NCBI GenBank assembly: GCA_937911845.1
Contig: CALDQF010000318.1
Location: 1 to 5,929, forward strand
Direction: 5' to 3'
DNA: 5,929 bases
Source: an uncultured Phycisphaera sp.
GTDB lineage: Bacteria > Planctomycetota > Phycisphaerae > Phycisphaerales > SM1A02
This document shows positions 1 through 5,929 of this stretch, in pieces (position 1 is the stretch's first letter; every line of letters begins with the position of its first letter). The notes below the pieces were generated by a model that searched no databases, had not been told where the DNA came from, and saw only the letters and a list, made by a program, of their open reading frames with translations. The translations under genes and the position numbers were made by a program.

Positions 1-48
1 ACGCTGTGTGTTCTCGCTGCAGCCATCGGCGAGCGATTGGGGCGATAG

Positions 49-75
49 AAAAAGCGGCTCCCCGAAGGGAGCCGC
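49..75 (-). terminator. Rho-independent terminator of the prepilin operon
   Basis: A perfect 9 bp stem is formed by 54-62 and 67-75, closed by a four-base loop at 63-66. Read on the minus strand the loop is TTCG, the very stable UUCG tetraloop closed by a C-G pair, and the stem is followed by five T residues (plus-strand A run 49-53). It lies 26 bp past the stop codon of the downstream prepilin gene and is oriented to end that operon. The plus-strand reading has no T run after the stem, so it should act mainly on minus-strand transcripts. Confidence 0.9.
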
Positions 76-101
76 CTCGATTCAAAAAATGTCGCTTCGA
101 C

Positions 102-1043
102 TTATCCGCAGGGTGCGTCAAAAGTGAAGAGCGCTTCTTCAGTGACCGATTCCGCAGGAGTCGACTCGCGATCGAGAAGGTTGTTCCCGATGGGAGCAGC
201 GTTGACACTGCCTTGGTTGGAGCGGACGATGCCAATGACAGAGTCGAGGCCATTCATACCGGTGCTGGATCCGATGCCATCATTGACAAAGATACAGTCG
301 AAGCCTTGGATGCCACTGGCCTGCAGTTCGTCAGGGACAAAAGTATCAACGCGGTTGATGTGGCCATCGTTGAAGCACAAGTTCCCAGACCACTTGCTGT
401 CAGGACCGAGCAGTTCGTAGGTCAGATCCTCTTCAGGAACCGCAGCAGGTTGGCCAGGGCCCCAGCCCAAACAAGGGCCACGGGTGCCGATGATGCAGAA
501 GTTTGAATCACCGGTGTCTTTCCATTTTTGTCGCTGCCGCTTACCCATGATTGGGGTCGAGGCGTACGAAATGTTGCACTCACTGTCCAAGTTGGCGGCC
601 ATCGAGGGGTCCCAGAAGATGGGGCCGGTGCCACTGGGGTTTGGATTGAGAACCGCGTAGTTGTAATCGTCCTTGACGATGACGTTTGCGTTTTGTTCAG
701 TGGGTGAAACCAAGATCTCGGTGTCGTAGTAATTTTCAGCGACCAGCACGGAGTGCATGTTGGCGGTGGTGTTCAGGTCGTTGCGTTCTGCGCCACGACC
801 CTGAATGAATACGCCATTGATCTGCTGACGGTAGACAAGGCCGGGCGTGGGAAGACGGCCCTTCTGGTCCGAAGCCCATGCAAACCAAGCCTTATGGATT
901 TGGCTGAGTTGGGTTCGGTCTTTGGTTTCGCGAGCCTTGCGGCGGGCGGAGTTCAAAGCGGGGAGCAGAAGGCTGATGAGAACCGCGATGATCGCCATGA
1001 CCACGAGGAGCTCGATGAGGGTAAATCCGCGTTTGCGTTGCAT
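102..1043 (-). CDS. Type IV prepilin-like (pseudopilin) protein, downstream paralog
   Basis: This 313-residue secreted or envelope protein has an N-terminal prepilin signal. A basic leader MQRKRG ends at Gly6, Phe7 would be the first, N-methylated residue after prepilin peptidase cleavage, and Glu11 is the conserved Glu+5. A hydrophobic helix follows at about residues 9-30. The body is not a classical pilin head. It shares landmarks with the upstream neighbour: QIH at 48-50, LPTPGL at 64-69, S98-N118, a CN-x-SY...G-x-R...KW block at 156-174, and W218-F235 containing a DGHI box at 226-229. That box resembles the H-X9-DG C-terminal motif of planctomycete prepilin-like proteins, but the expected His is Ser216. 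The start at 1043 is preferred over an in-frame ATG at 1103: the prepilin leader begins there, AAAGGAG sits 9 nt upstream, and the longer form would overlap the preceding gene. The partner structure (type II secretion, pilus or other) cannot be told from the sequence. Confidence 0.9.
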   Translation of the reverse strand: MQRKRGFTLIELLVVMAIIAVLISLLLPALNSARRKARETKDRTQLSQIHKAWFAWASDQKGRLPTPGLVYRQQINGVFIQGRGAERNDLNTTANMHSVLVAENYYDTEILVSPTEQNANVIVKDDYNYAVLNPNPSGTGPIFWDPSMAANLDSECNISYASTPIMGKRQRQKWKDTGDSNFCIIGTRGPCLGWGPGQPAAVPEEDLTYELLGPDSKWSGNLCFNDGHINRVDTFVPDELQASGIQGFDCIFVNDGIGSSTGMNGLDSVIGIVRSNQGSVNAAPIGNNLLDRESTPAESVTEEALFTFDAPCG

Positions 1044-1052
1044 CGTTGATAT

Positions 1053-1059
1053 CTCCTTT
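1053..1059 (-). promoter_or_regulatory. Ribosome binding site of the downstream prepilin gene
   Basis: AAAGGAG on the minus strand lies 9 nt before the ATG at 1043, inside the 25 bp gap after the stop codon of the upstream paralog. It decides the start in favour of the short form and shows that the gene is independently initiated within a shared message. Confidence 0.8.
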
Positions 1060-1068
1060 GGGTTGAGA

Positions 1069-2073
1069 TCAGTCCGAAAGGGACTCAGTGTAAATCTGGG
1101 CAAAGTTGTTGAAGTTGGTTCGCATCATGCCCAAGTAGCAGTCACCACCTCGGAAGACCGAGTTGCCAACATCTTTGAACTCACCGGCATAGATGTTGTC
1201 CTTCTTCACGCCAAGGTCAGAGAAGCACTGGACTTGATCTTGTGGCTCGTACTGCGAGGCAAAGAAGTCCTGGACACGCTCGATGTGGTTGTCTCCGTAG
1301 ACCACGTGACCTTCCCATTGTTCGGCCGCACCGTGGAAGCCGAGGGTCCAGGACTGTTCGTAGTCCTCGATGGTCATGCCGTTCATTTGGCAGTCGTTTG
1401 CCGCGGTATTTGGGTCGTGCATTGGGGCCCGGTTGGCGAGCAAGGCGTCGGTAGAATTTGCACTGGTGCGCCACTTGGTCTTCTTGCGAAGGCCGATGAG
1501 GTGCATGTGGTAGTACGAGGTGTTGCAGAGGAACTCGCCATTGGTGGTGTTGTTGCGATAGGCCCCCGTGGACAAGTTGGCTTGGAAGATGTTCTCATCG
1601 GTATCGGCCGGCAAGGACACAGCATCAGCACCAGATTCAGCAACATCGCCGTCCCAATAAGTGTCGGCCATGGGCTTGTAGGCGTCATAGTTGTAGTTCA
1701 AGTATTCGCCGATGTAAGGGTTGGTTTCCACGGCGGACACCAAGATGTCGGTGTTGAACGCACGCTTGGCGACCAGGGCGGAGTACAGCGCGCTGGTGAT
1801 GTTGCGACGAGTTTGCTCGGGACCAGCACCAGGGTTTTGTCGGTTGGTGAACCGGTCGGCCCGCCGGTTGATGAGGCCGGGGGTGGGCAAGGTTTCGTCG
1901 TCCGCGAAGGACAACATGGAACCGTGAATCTGCTTCACTTGGTTGCCGTCTTGGGTGGACTGGGCGTTCCGTCGCGCTGAGGCGAGGGCTGGGAGAAGCA
2001 AAGAGATGAGCAGCCCGATGATTGCAATCACAACGAGCAGCTCGACGAGGGTGAATCCACGCGTACGTTTCAT
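1069..2073 (-). CDS. Type IV prepilin-like (pseudopilin) protein, upstream paralog
   Basis: This 334-residue protein is the first gene of the prepilin operon. The leader MKRTRG ends at Gly6, with Phe7 and Glu11 as the class III signal residues, followed by a hydrophobic helix to about residue 30. It is a full-length paralog of its downstream neighbour. Register is kept without gaps in the blocks ending at QIH (48-50), in S98-N118 and in YNY (127-129). The CN-x-SY-x6-G-x-R-x3-KW block is at 183-201, shifted by about 27 residues by an insertion rich in polar and acidic residues. Near the C-terminus W253-F270 carries DNHI (261-264) where the paralog has DGHI. A final G-x-D...G-x-x-R-[ST]-N block is also shared. 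The chosen start fits the leader and has GGAGA 8 nt upstream; an in-frame ATG at 2100 would add nine residues that do not belong to a prepilin leader. The pair looks like an old tandem duplication. The cellular role of the specific family is unknown to me. Confidence 0.9.
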   Translation of the reverse strand: MKRTRGFTLVELLVVIAIIGLLISLLLPALASARRNAQSTQDGNQVKQIHGSMLSFADDETLPTPGLINRRADRFTNRQNPGAGPEQTRRNITSALYSALVAKRAFNTDILVSAVETNPYIGEYLNYNYDAYKPMADTYWDGDVAESGADAVSLPADTDENIFQANLSTGAYRNNTTNGEFLCNTSYYHMHLIGLRKKTKWRTSANSTDALLANRAPMHDPNTAANDCQMNGMTIEDYEQSWTLGFHGAAEQWEGHVVYGDNHIERVQDFFASQYEPQDQVQCFSDLGVKKDNIYAGEFKDVGNSVFRGGDCYLGMMRTNFNNFAQIYTESLSD

Positions 2074-2081
2074 GGCGTAGG

Positions 2082-2086
2082 TCTCC
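2082..2086 (-). promoter_or_regulatory. Ribosome binding site of the upstream prepilin gene
   Basis: GGAGA on the minus strand, 8 nt before the ATG at 2073, supports that start over the in-frame ATG at 2100, which lies upstream of this site. Confidence 0.6.
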
Positions 2087-2360
2087 GAAGAGGGGAACAA
2101 GGCGGATGGCCGGTCAACCAGGGACCGAACCGACGAAAAGGAATGGAATCCGAAAATTCCGTATCAAGATGTCGGTCGGGCCTCGGGTCGCCAATCGGCG
2201 GTTCCCCGCAAATGGGGGAGATGAGGACATGGTGCTCAAAAGAGCGGTATCAGGAAATGGGAATCACCCGCTCCCGACCAAGAAAGTTAAGAGAGAATGC
2301 TAACCGATTGTGAAGGAGTTACAAAGGTACAGGGCGTTCTGGCCCCCCTCCCGACCACAA
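2087..2360. other. Divergent intergenic spacer between the prepilin operon and the RidA gene
   Basis: The gene-free interval is 2074-2373; it must hold promoters for both directions. I found no -35/-10 pair good enough to annotate. A TTGATA on the minus strand (2162-2167) has no convincing -10 at 16-18 nt. Two small hairpins are visible: GGAAT/ATTCC at 2145-2149 and 2156-2160 with a six-base loop, and TCCCC/GGGGA at 2203-2207 and 2215-2219 with a seven-base loop. Either could lie in the prepilin leader RNA, but both are short enough to arise by chance. A 65-codon plus-strand frame here (2106-2303) has no family resemblance and no ribosome binding site, so I do not call it a gene. Confidence 0.5.
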
Positions 2361-2366
2361 AAAGGA
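2361..2366 (+). promoter_or_regulatory. Ribosome binding site of the RidA-family gene
   Basis: AAAGGA sits 7 nt before the ATG at 2374, which fixes that start. Another ATG at 2369 is out of frame. Confidence 0.65.
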
Positions 2367-2373
2367 TCATGAC

Positions 2374-2841
2374 ATGTCTGCCATCGCTGCCCGAATCCAA
2401 GAACTTGGCTTGCAACTTCCCGCCCCCGCCGCTCCCGCCGGTTCGTACGTACCGGTGGCCCAAACTGGAAACTTGCTTATTGTGAGTGGACAACTCCCGT
2501 TTTGCGACGGATCCCTGCTCGCAGAGGGTCCCGTCCCCAGCATGTGTTCTCTTGAAAAAGCAGTGGAAGGGGCCAAACAGTGCGGTTTGAACGCCTTGTC
2601 GGCTCTTCAACACCATTTGGGTGACCTTGATCGGGTCAGCCGGGTGGTCCGGGTGGGGGTGTTTGTCGCCTCCGATCCAGACTTCACCGCCCAGCCCACC
2701 GTGGCCAACGGGGTCAGCGACCTCTTCTTTTCCGTCTTCGGAGAGGCCGGACGGCATGCCCGGGCCGCCGTGGGGTGCCCCAGTTTGCCTCTGGGCACGG
2801 CAGTTGAGGTCGAAGTGATGGTTGAAATCAGTGGTGATTAA
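2374..2841 (+). CDS. RidA/YjgF/YER057c/UK114 family protein
   Basis: A 155-residue cytosolic protein of the RidA superfamily, in the slightly long subgroup whose N-terminus reads as a helix (I-x-x-R-I-x-E-L-G-L) before the TGNL-x-x-VSGQLP strand pair at 31-42. Family members form trimers with active sites at subunit interfaces. Canonical RidA hydrolyses reactive enamines and imines such as 2-aminoacrylate released by PLP enzymes. The C-terminal block R130-A-A-V-G then LPLG and E145-V-E aligns with the stretch of E. coli RidA that holds the carboxylate-binding Arg105 and Glu120, so Arg130 and Glu145 are the likely equivalents. E. coli Cys107 corresponds to Ala132. This long subgroup is less well characterised than RidA itself, so enamine deaminase activity is probable rather than shown. 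The gene stands alone, divergent from the prepilin operon and convergent with the transaldolase 22 bp away. Confidence 0.9.
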   Translation: MSAIAARIQELGLQLPAPAAPAGSYVPVAQTGNLLIVSGQLPFCDGSLLAEGPVPSMCSLEKAVEGAKQCGLNALSALQHHLGDLDRVSRVVRVGVFVASDPDFTAQPTVANGVSDLFFSVFGEAGRHARAAVGCPSLPLGTAVEVEVMVEISGD

Positions 2842-2863
2842 CTGAGATGGGGCGGCTTTGGGC

Positions 2864-3505
2864 TCAGCCCCTCTTCTTCCAGTCGGCTAAGAATTTCTCC
2901 AGACCTTGATCGGTCAGAGGGTGCTTCATCATCCCTTCAATCACTTTGAAGGGCACGGTTGCAACATCAGCACCGATGAGGGCGCACTGCACCAAGTGCA
3001 TGGGATGTCGAATCGATGCAGCGAGGACTTGGGTCTCGTAGCCGTAGTTGTCGTACACCGTTCGAATTTGCTGAATCAAATCCATGCCGTCTTGGCCGAT
3101 GTCATCAAGTCTTCCAATAAACGGGCTGATCAAGAATGCTCCGGCTTTGGCCGCCATGAGCGCTTGCAGAGGTTGGAAGCACAGCGTCAGATTGGTTCGT
3201 ACGCCACGGCTTGACAAACTGTTGCACGCTCGGATGCCATCGGTGGTGCACGGAAGTTTGATCACAATCTGCTCACCGATTTCCACGAGAGGTTCCGCTT
3301 CTTCGAGCATGGCATCGTGTTCGGTGGCCGTCACTTCCGCGGAGACTGGTCCTTCGCACAACTCGCAAATGGCGGCCATGCGTTCGTGAAAGTCCGCACC
3401 TGCTTTCGCGATGATGGACGGGTTGGTGGTGACACCATCCAAAGCGCCCAAGTCTCGGGCGGCACGGATTTCATCGAGGTCGGCACTATCGAGGTAAAGG
3501 TCCAT
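2864..3505 (-). CDS. tal: Transaldolase, small TalC/MipB (fructose-6-phosphate aldolase-like) type
   Basis: A 213-residue class I aldolase of the short transaldolase family, matching the usual length of about 215-220. Residues in order are Asp6 in DSAD, TTNPS at 26-30 with Asn28, the Schiff-base lysine Lys83 in [14 protein letters not shown] at 104-110, SPFIGRLDD at 127-135 and AASIR at 162-166. It should transfer a dihydroxyacetone unit between sedoheptulose-7-phosphate and glyceraldehyde-3-phosphate in the non-oxidative pentose phosphate pathway. Phe129 stands where E. coli fructose-6-phosphate aldolase has the diagnostic Tyr131; together with the GRLDD stretch this favours transaldolase over fructose-6-phosphate aldolase. 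The start at 3505 has GGAG 5 nt upstream. It follows the kinase gene by 24 bp on the same strand and is probably cotranscribed; the gap contains a run of seven C residues on the message strand (plus-strand G run 3523-3529). Confidence 0.95.
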   Translation of the reverse strand: MDLYLDSADLDEIRAARDLGALDGVTTNPSIIAKAGADFHERMAAICELCEGPVSAEVTATEHDAMLEEAEPLVEIGEQIVIKLPCTTDGIRACNSLSSRGVRTNLTLCFQPLQALMAAKAGAFLISPFIGRLDDIGQDGMDLIQQIRTVYDNYGYETQVLAASIRHPMHLVQCALIGADVATVPFKVIEGMMKHPLTDQGLEKFLADWKKRG

Positions 3506-3529
3506 CCGGACTCCAATGCAGTGGGGGGG

Positions 3530-4618
3530 TTATTTCAACAAGTACAAGATGAACAGCAGCAGGTTCACGAACAGGCTGCCCACCAAAGCGGCGAGCATCC
3601 AAGTCGGGGGGGTAGATTCAACGTTTGGCTTGCCTACTTTGGTGGGGATGGCGCTGGCCGCGCTGGCCGCGGCGGCGGTCTCAGCAAGAACTGAAGCATC
3701 AATGACAGATCTCGCGAATTTTGGTGGCAAGTCCTGCATCACCAGTTCCAAATCAATAAGCAAATCATCGGCCGAGTGGTAACGATCCTCGACCCGTCGG
3801 GCGAGCATGTGCTCAATGATTTGCGCGCACCCCGAACTCAGTTCGGAATTCAAGTGGTCTGGCGGTACCAGATCTTCCTTGAGGTGGGCCTTCATGACCT
3901 CTTTGGGATTGGCTCCCTTGAAGGGAACCTTGCCGGTGACCATGTGATAGAAGGTCGCGCCCAGGCCGTAGATGTCCGCTGGTGCTGCGATATCCATCCT
4001 GCCGCGAATTTGCTCGGGAGAGATGTAGAACGGCGTGCCGAACGCTTTGTTCTTCTCGAGTTCCGCTGTTTCGGTGTCATCCACGTGACGGGCCAATCCA
4101 AGGTCGGCCAGCTTTGCGACCCCTGCTTTGGTGATCATGATGTTCCGGGGCTTGATGTCGCGGTGCAGGAAACCCTTTCCGTGGGCGTGTTGCAACGCCA
4201 GGGCGATTTCTTGGATAATTTCCAAGGCTCGTCGTTCGGGGAGTTTGCCTTTCTTTTTCAACAGCTCATGGACATCGGTGCCGTCGACGTACTCCATGAC
4301 GAAGTAGTGGCGTCTTCCCACCGCGCCGACGTCCACCGCGGCAACGATGTTGGGATGGTTCAATTTGGCGGCGGCTTGGCCTTCTTGTTTGAATCGCTTG
4401 ATGTAGTCCGTATTGGCGCTGAACCGGCTGGGCAGGATTTTGATTGCCACGAGACGGTCCAAACTGACTTGGCGGGCAAGGTAGACAGCTGCCATGGCGC
4501 CCGAGCCCAACTTCCGAAGCACCTCGTAGCCAGGAATGGCTTGGTTGTTTTCCACGGCCCGGGCAAAAGTCCCAGACGAGTCGGAATCATTTGGAGGTTT
4601 GGGAGTTTGGTCGGTCAC
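3530..4618 (-). CDS. Hanks-type serine/threonine protein kinase with C-terminal membrane anchor
   Basis: From a GTG start this encodes 362 residues. Residues 1-29 are polar; the kinase domain runs from about 31 to 295. Visible motifs are the glycine loop G38-S-G-A-M-A-A-V (third glycine replaced by Ala), VAIK with Lys60, helix C Glu79, HRDIKPRN with Asp154, Lys156 and Asn159, DLG at 172-174 in place of DFG, activation segment GTPFYISPEQ with Thr195 and SPE for APE, and DIYGLG at 215-220. All catalytic residues are present, so it should be active. An Ala-rich linker (about 310-325) leads to one hydrophobic helix at 340-361 ending in Lys362, with no sensor domain beyond it, so it is probably tail-anchored facing the cytosol. 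The reading frame stays open upstream to 5614, but that extension is Pro/Arg-rich, lacks kinase homology and is antisense to the glycosyltransferase gene. GTG 4618 has no Shine-Dalgarno site but does have promoter-like hexamers close upstream. An in-frame ATG at 4789 is the main alternative start. Confidence 0.88.
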   Translation of the reverse strand: MTDQTPKPPNDSDSSGTFARAVENNQAIPGYEVLRKLGSGAMAAVYLARQVSLDRLVAIKILPSRFSANTDYIKRFKQEGQAAAKLNHPNIVAAVDVGAVGRRHYFVMEYVDGTDVHELLKKKGKLPERRALEIIQEIALALQHAHGKGFLHRDIKPRNIMITKAGVAKLADLGLARHVDDTETAELEKNKAFGTPFYISPEQIRGRMDIAAPADIYGLGATFYHMVTGKVPFKGANPKEVMKAHLKEDLVPPDHLNSELSSGCAQIIEHMLARRVEDRYHSADDLLIDLELVMQDLPPKFARSVIDASVLAETAAAASAASAIPTKVGKPNVESTPPTWMLAALVGSLFVNLLLFILYLLK

Positions 4619-4627
4619 GAATATGGA

Positions 4628-4656
4628 ATCATCATCCTGTGGGCGGCTTCCGTCAA
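4628..4656 (-). promoter_or_regulatory. Candidate sigma-70-type promoter of the kinase gene
   Basis: On the minus strand TTGACG (4651-4656) matches the -35 consensus at five of six positions. It is followed after exactly 17 nt by GATGAT (4628-4633), which matches the -10 consensus at four of six. Only 9 nt separate this -10 from the GTG at 4618, so a normal start point would leave a leader of about 0-3 nt. That fits the lack of a Shine-Dalgarno site. It is consensus matching by eye only. Confidence 0.4.
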
Positions 4657-4679
4657 GGTGAACGGCGGTTTCGTTGCCG

Positions 4680-4685
4680 TAGAAT
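4680..4685 (+). promoter_or_regulatory. Candidate -10 element of the glycosyltransferase-Maf gene
   Basis: TAGAAT matches the -10 consensus at five of six positions and ends 7 nt before the GTG at 4693. No good -35 is present at 16-18 nt; the best hexamer there is GTGAAC, three of six. If used, transcription would begin at or next to the start codon, mirroring the kinase side. Confidence 0.3.
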
Positions 4686-4692
4686 CCAATTC

Positions 4693-5929
4693 GTGACCGA
4701 TACGCCGGAACGCATCTTGCTGATTCGGCCCAGTGCCTTGGGCGACCTCTGCCGCACGGTCCCCGTCCTGCGTTCCCTGAGAGCGTCATATCCCTGCGCC
4801 CACATCGATTGGTTGGTGCGAAGCGATTGGCAAGAGGCGATTTCGGCCCACCCGGATCTGGACGGCGTGGTGCCTTTTCACCGTGATCAATTGCGACATC
4901 CTTGGAAATCAAGCCACCGAGCGGCCGCCCGTATGTTGCGGCGTACCCTTCGCGAGGCCCATTACGACCTGGTGCTCGATGCCCAAGGCCTCTTTCGGAG
5001 TGGGCTGGCGGCCCATTGGACCGGAGCGCCCCGTCGGATTGGCTTTGCCGATGCTCGGGAAGGCGGGAGATGGGGGCTGACCGAACATGTTGACATTCCC
5101 GAAGGAACCCATGCGGTGGATCGCATGTTGGGTCTGTTGCAGCCTCTCGGCATTCCGGCCCGAGCCGATTTGCAACTGTTTCTTTCCCCTTCCGCCCACC
5201 ACGAAGCCAAGTCGTGGCGGGAAGCCAGATCACTGAGCCCGGGCGGGTATCACGTGCTGGCTCCCACCACCCGGGGTGCGGCCAAACGCTGGCCGCTTGA
5301 GCGTTGGGTTGAGCTTGGGCGAGCCGTTGGTGGCCCCTGCGTGGTGGTTGGTTCTCCAGCCGACCGTTCGGGCCTTGTTCCGTTGGTGAACGCCTTGGGG
5401 TCCTCAGCCCACTTGGCAGCGGGGGCCGTTTCCTTGGGTGGAACCATGGGCTTGGTGGCCGGGGCCGCGCGTTTGGTCGGCTTGGATTCGGCACCGCTGC
5501 ACATGGCATCGGGCTTTGGGGTGGCGGCCTTGGGGTTGTTCGGTCCCACCGATCCTGCGTTGACCGGACCGTGGCGGGGGGCGGGTGCATCCATTCGTCC
5601 GGCCGGGGTTCCATCCCATGTGCGTTACCGTCATACCGATGATCGATGGATGCGTCAGTTGTCGGTGGACATGGTGTTCGACCGACTGGAAGAGATCCCC
5701 ATGACGCCGCGCAGGCTGTGGCTTGGTTCAGGTTCCCCGCAACGCCGGGCCATGCTGCAAGAAGCGGGGTATGCGGCCACGGCCCGTCCTCCCCACTTGG
5801 ATGACGGTCAACTCACACCTGGTGATGTGGGTCCAGAAGAGTGGACATTGGCTCTGGCGTGTTGGAAAGCCCGTGCGGTGGCGGAGTCGCTGCGGGCTGA
5901 AGGTGCTCGGGGGGTGGTCTTGGCTGGGG
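4693..5929 (+). CDS. GT9 heptosyltransferase-like domain fused in frame to a Maf domain (3' end beyond window)
   Basis: The frame is open from GTG 4693 to the window edge, 412 codons, with no stop. Residues 1 to about 335 are a GT-B fold glycosyltransferase of family GT9, the family of LPS heptosyltransferases WaaC/WaaF. The N-terminal motif IRPSALGDLCRTVPVL contains Asp18, the position of the WaaC catalytic Asp13. LDAQGLFRSGL is at 95-105, then PTTRGAAKRWPLERW at 191-205 with Lys198, and GLDSAPLHMA at 263-272 with Asp265, followed by GLFGPTDP. This suggests transfer of a sugar from a nucleotide donor, ADP-heptose in the best-known members, onto a lipid or glycan acceptor at the inner face of the membrane. 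From Met337 the same frame is a Maf nucleotide pyrophosphatase start. GTG 4693 is chosen from the conserved N-terminus and its match to the divergent kinase start; GTG 4639 is an in-frame alternative adding 18 residues. No clear Shine-Dalgarno site is seen. Donor and acceptor are not deducible. Confidence 0.85.
   Translation, partial: MTDTPERILLIRPSALGDLCRTVPVLRSLRASYPCAHIDWLVRSDWQEAISAHPDLDGVVPFHRDQLRHPWKSSHRAAARMLRRTLREAHYDLVLDAQGLFRSGLAAHWTGAPRRIGFADAREGGRWGLTEHVDIPEGTHAVDRMLGLLQPLGIPARADLQLFLSPSAHHEAKSWREARSLSPGGYHVLAPTTRGAAKRWPLERWVELGRAVGGPCVVVGSPADRSGLVPLVNALGSSAHLAAGAVSLGGTMGLVAGAARLVGLDSAPLHMASGFGVAALGLFGPTDPALTGPWRGAGASIRPAGVPSHVRYRHTDDRWMRQLSVDMVFDRLEEIPMTPRRLWLGSGSPQRRAMLQEAGYAATARPPHLDDGQLTPGDVGPEEWTLALACWKARAVAESLRAEGARGVVLAG
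5701..5929 (+). other. N-terminal part of Maf-like nucleotide pyrophosphatase domain
   Basis: These are the last 76 visible residues of the preceding frame. LGSGSPQRRAMLQEAGY matches the Maf phosphate-binding opening (S-x-S-P-x-R-R...LL...G). LDD stands for the usual DIDE region, EEWTLALACWKARAVA for the LA-x-x-KA-x-AV helix, and GVVLAG begins the strand that normally ends in the catalytic GADT motif, just outside the window. Maf enzymes hydrolyse nucleoside triphosphates such as dTTP, UTP or m7GTP to monophosphate and pyrophosphate. The domain begins with an ATG exactly where a free Maf protein would start, and GGAAGAG lies 6 nt upstream, so independent internal initiation is possible in addition to the fusion. 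Confidence 0.8.

Larger units (their letters stand above)
4611..4700. repeat. Inverted repeat spanning two divergent start codons
   Basis: The arms 4611-4622 and 4689-4700 are perfect 12 bp inverted complements. Each reads ATTCGTGACCGA in the sense of its own gene, with the GTG being the proposed start codon of the kinase and of the glycosyltransferase-Maf gene respectively. Similarity continues weakly upstream (TTCCATATTC against ATCCAATTC). The arms are 66 bp apart, too far for an ordinary small operator, though one protein could bind each arm. Confidence 0.75.

Noticed and set aside
1..48. Possible 3' end of a plus-strand gene ending TAG at 46-48 (tail ...AAAIGERLGR)
   Set aside because: Only 15 codons are visible and the other plus-strand frames are open as well. 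There is nothing to establish that it is coding.
847..1980. 377-codon plus-strand open frame across both prepilin genes
   Set aside because: It is antisense to two clear prepilin genes and crosses their intergenic gap. The translation has no recognisable motifs and no ribosome binding site, so it is a shadow frame.
2106..2303. 65-codon plus-strand frame in the prepilin-RidA spacer
   Set aside because: It has no ribosome binding site and no family resemblance; its composition looks like random translation.
2842..2871. Terminator between the convergent RidA and transaldolase genes
   Set aside because: Only short competing stems can be drawn (CTGAG/CTCAG, GGGGC/GCCCC with a 13-base loop, GGGC/GCCC with a three-base loop), partly inside the transaldolase 3' end and without a T run in either direction.
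2864..3505. Annotation as fructose-6-phosphate aldolase
   Set aside because: Phe129 and the SPFIGRLDD stretch fit the transaldolase branch; fructose-6-phosphate aldolase has Tyr at that position.
4619..5614. Upstream extension of the kinase frame on the minus strand (332 extra codons to ATG 5614)
   Set aside because: It is exactly antisense to a well-supported GT9 gene, is Pro/Arg-rich with no domain resemblance, and is best explained by codon bias of the opposite strand.
1..5929. Mobile element, CRISPR, defence or other exotic system
   Set aside because: No transposase, integrase, direct-repeat array, toxin-antitoxin pair or nuclease was found on either strand. Gene order and composition look like stable core chromosome.

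Overview
The window reads as ordinary chromosomal DNA from a planctomycete-like bacterium. The indications are paired type IV prepilin-like (pseudopilin) genes with a long non-pilin body and a DGH/DNH box near the C-terminus, a Hanks-type Ser/Thr kinase with a hydrophobic tail, and moderately high GC. The class Phycisphaerae is a plausible guess but cannot be fixed from this sequence. I see no transposase, integrase, CRISPR array, tRNA or rRNA.

Layout. Positions 49-75 hold a minus-strand intrinsic terminator with a UUCG loop. It closes a two-gene minus-strand operon of tandem prepilin paralogs (1069-2073 upstream, 102-1043 downstream, 25 bp apart, each with a Shine-Dalgarno site). A 300 bp spacer (2074-2373) separates this operon from a divergent plus-strand RidA/YjgF-family gene (2374-2841). 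The RidA gene converges on a minus-strand pair: a Ser/Thr kinase (3530-4618) followed 24 bp later by a small TalC-type transaldolase (2864-3505). A 74 bp spacer (4619-4692) separates the kinase from a divergent plus-strand gene (4693 to the window end). That gene encodes a GT9 heptosyltransferase-like domain running in frame, with no stop codon, into the start of a Maf nucleotide pyrophosphatase domain that is cut by the window edge.

How the genes may work together. The prepilins would be processed by a prepilin peptidase and assembled in a type II secretion or type IV pilus-like envelope structure. The kinase is predicted to be tail-anchored at the inner membrane face and probably shares a message with the transaldolase, a non-oxidative pentose phosphate enzyme. 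The pentose phosphate pathway supplies sedoheptulose-7-phosphate, the precursor of ADP-heptose, and the divergent gene is a heptosyltransferase homolog, so a loose metabolic link is conceivable but is inference only.

The two most unusual items are the GT9-Maf fusion and the 4619-4692 divergent spacer. There, both genes begin with the same GTG-ACC-GA context, forming a perfect 12 bp inverted repeat. Both lack a good Shine-Dalgarno site and carry -10-like hexamers 7-9 nt before the start, which suggests leaderless or near-leaderless transcripts.
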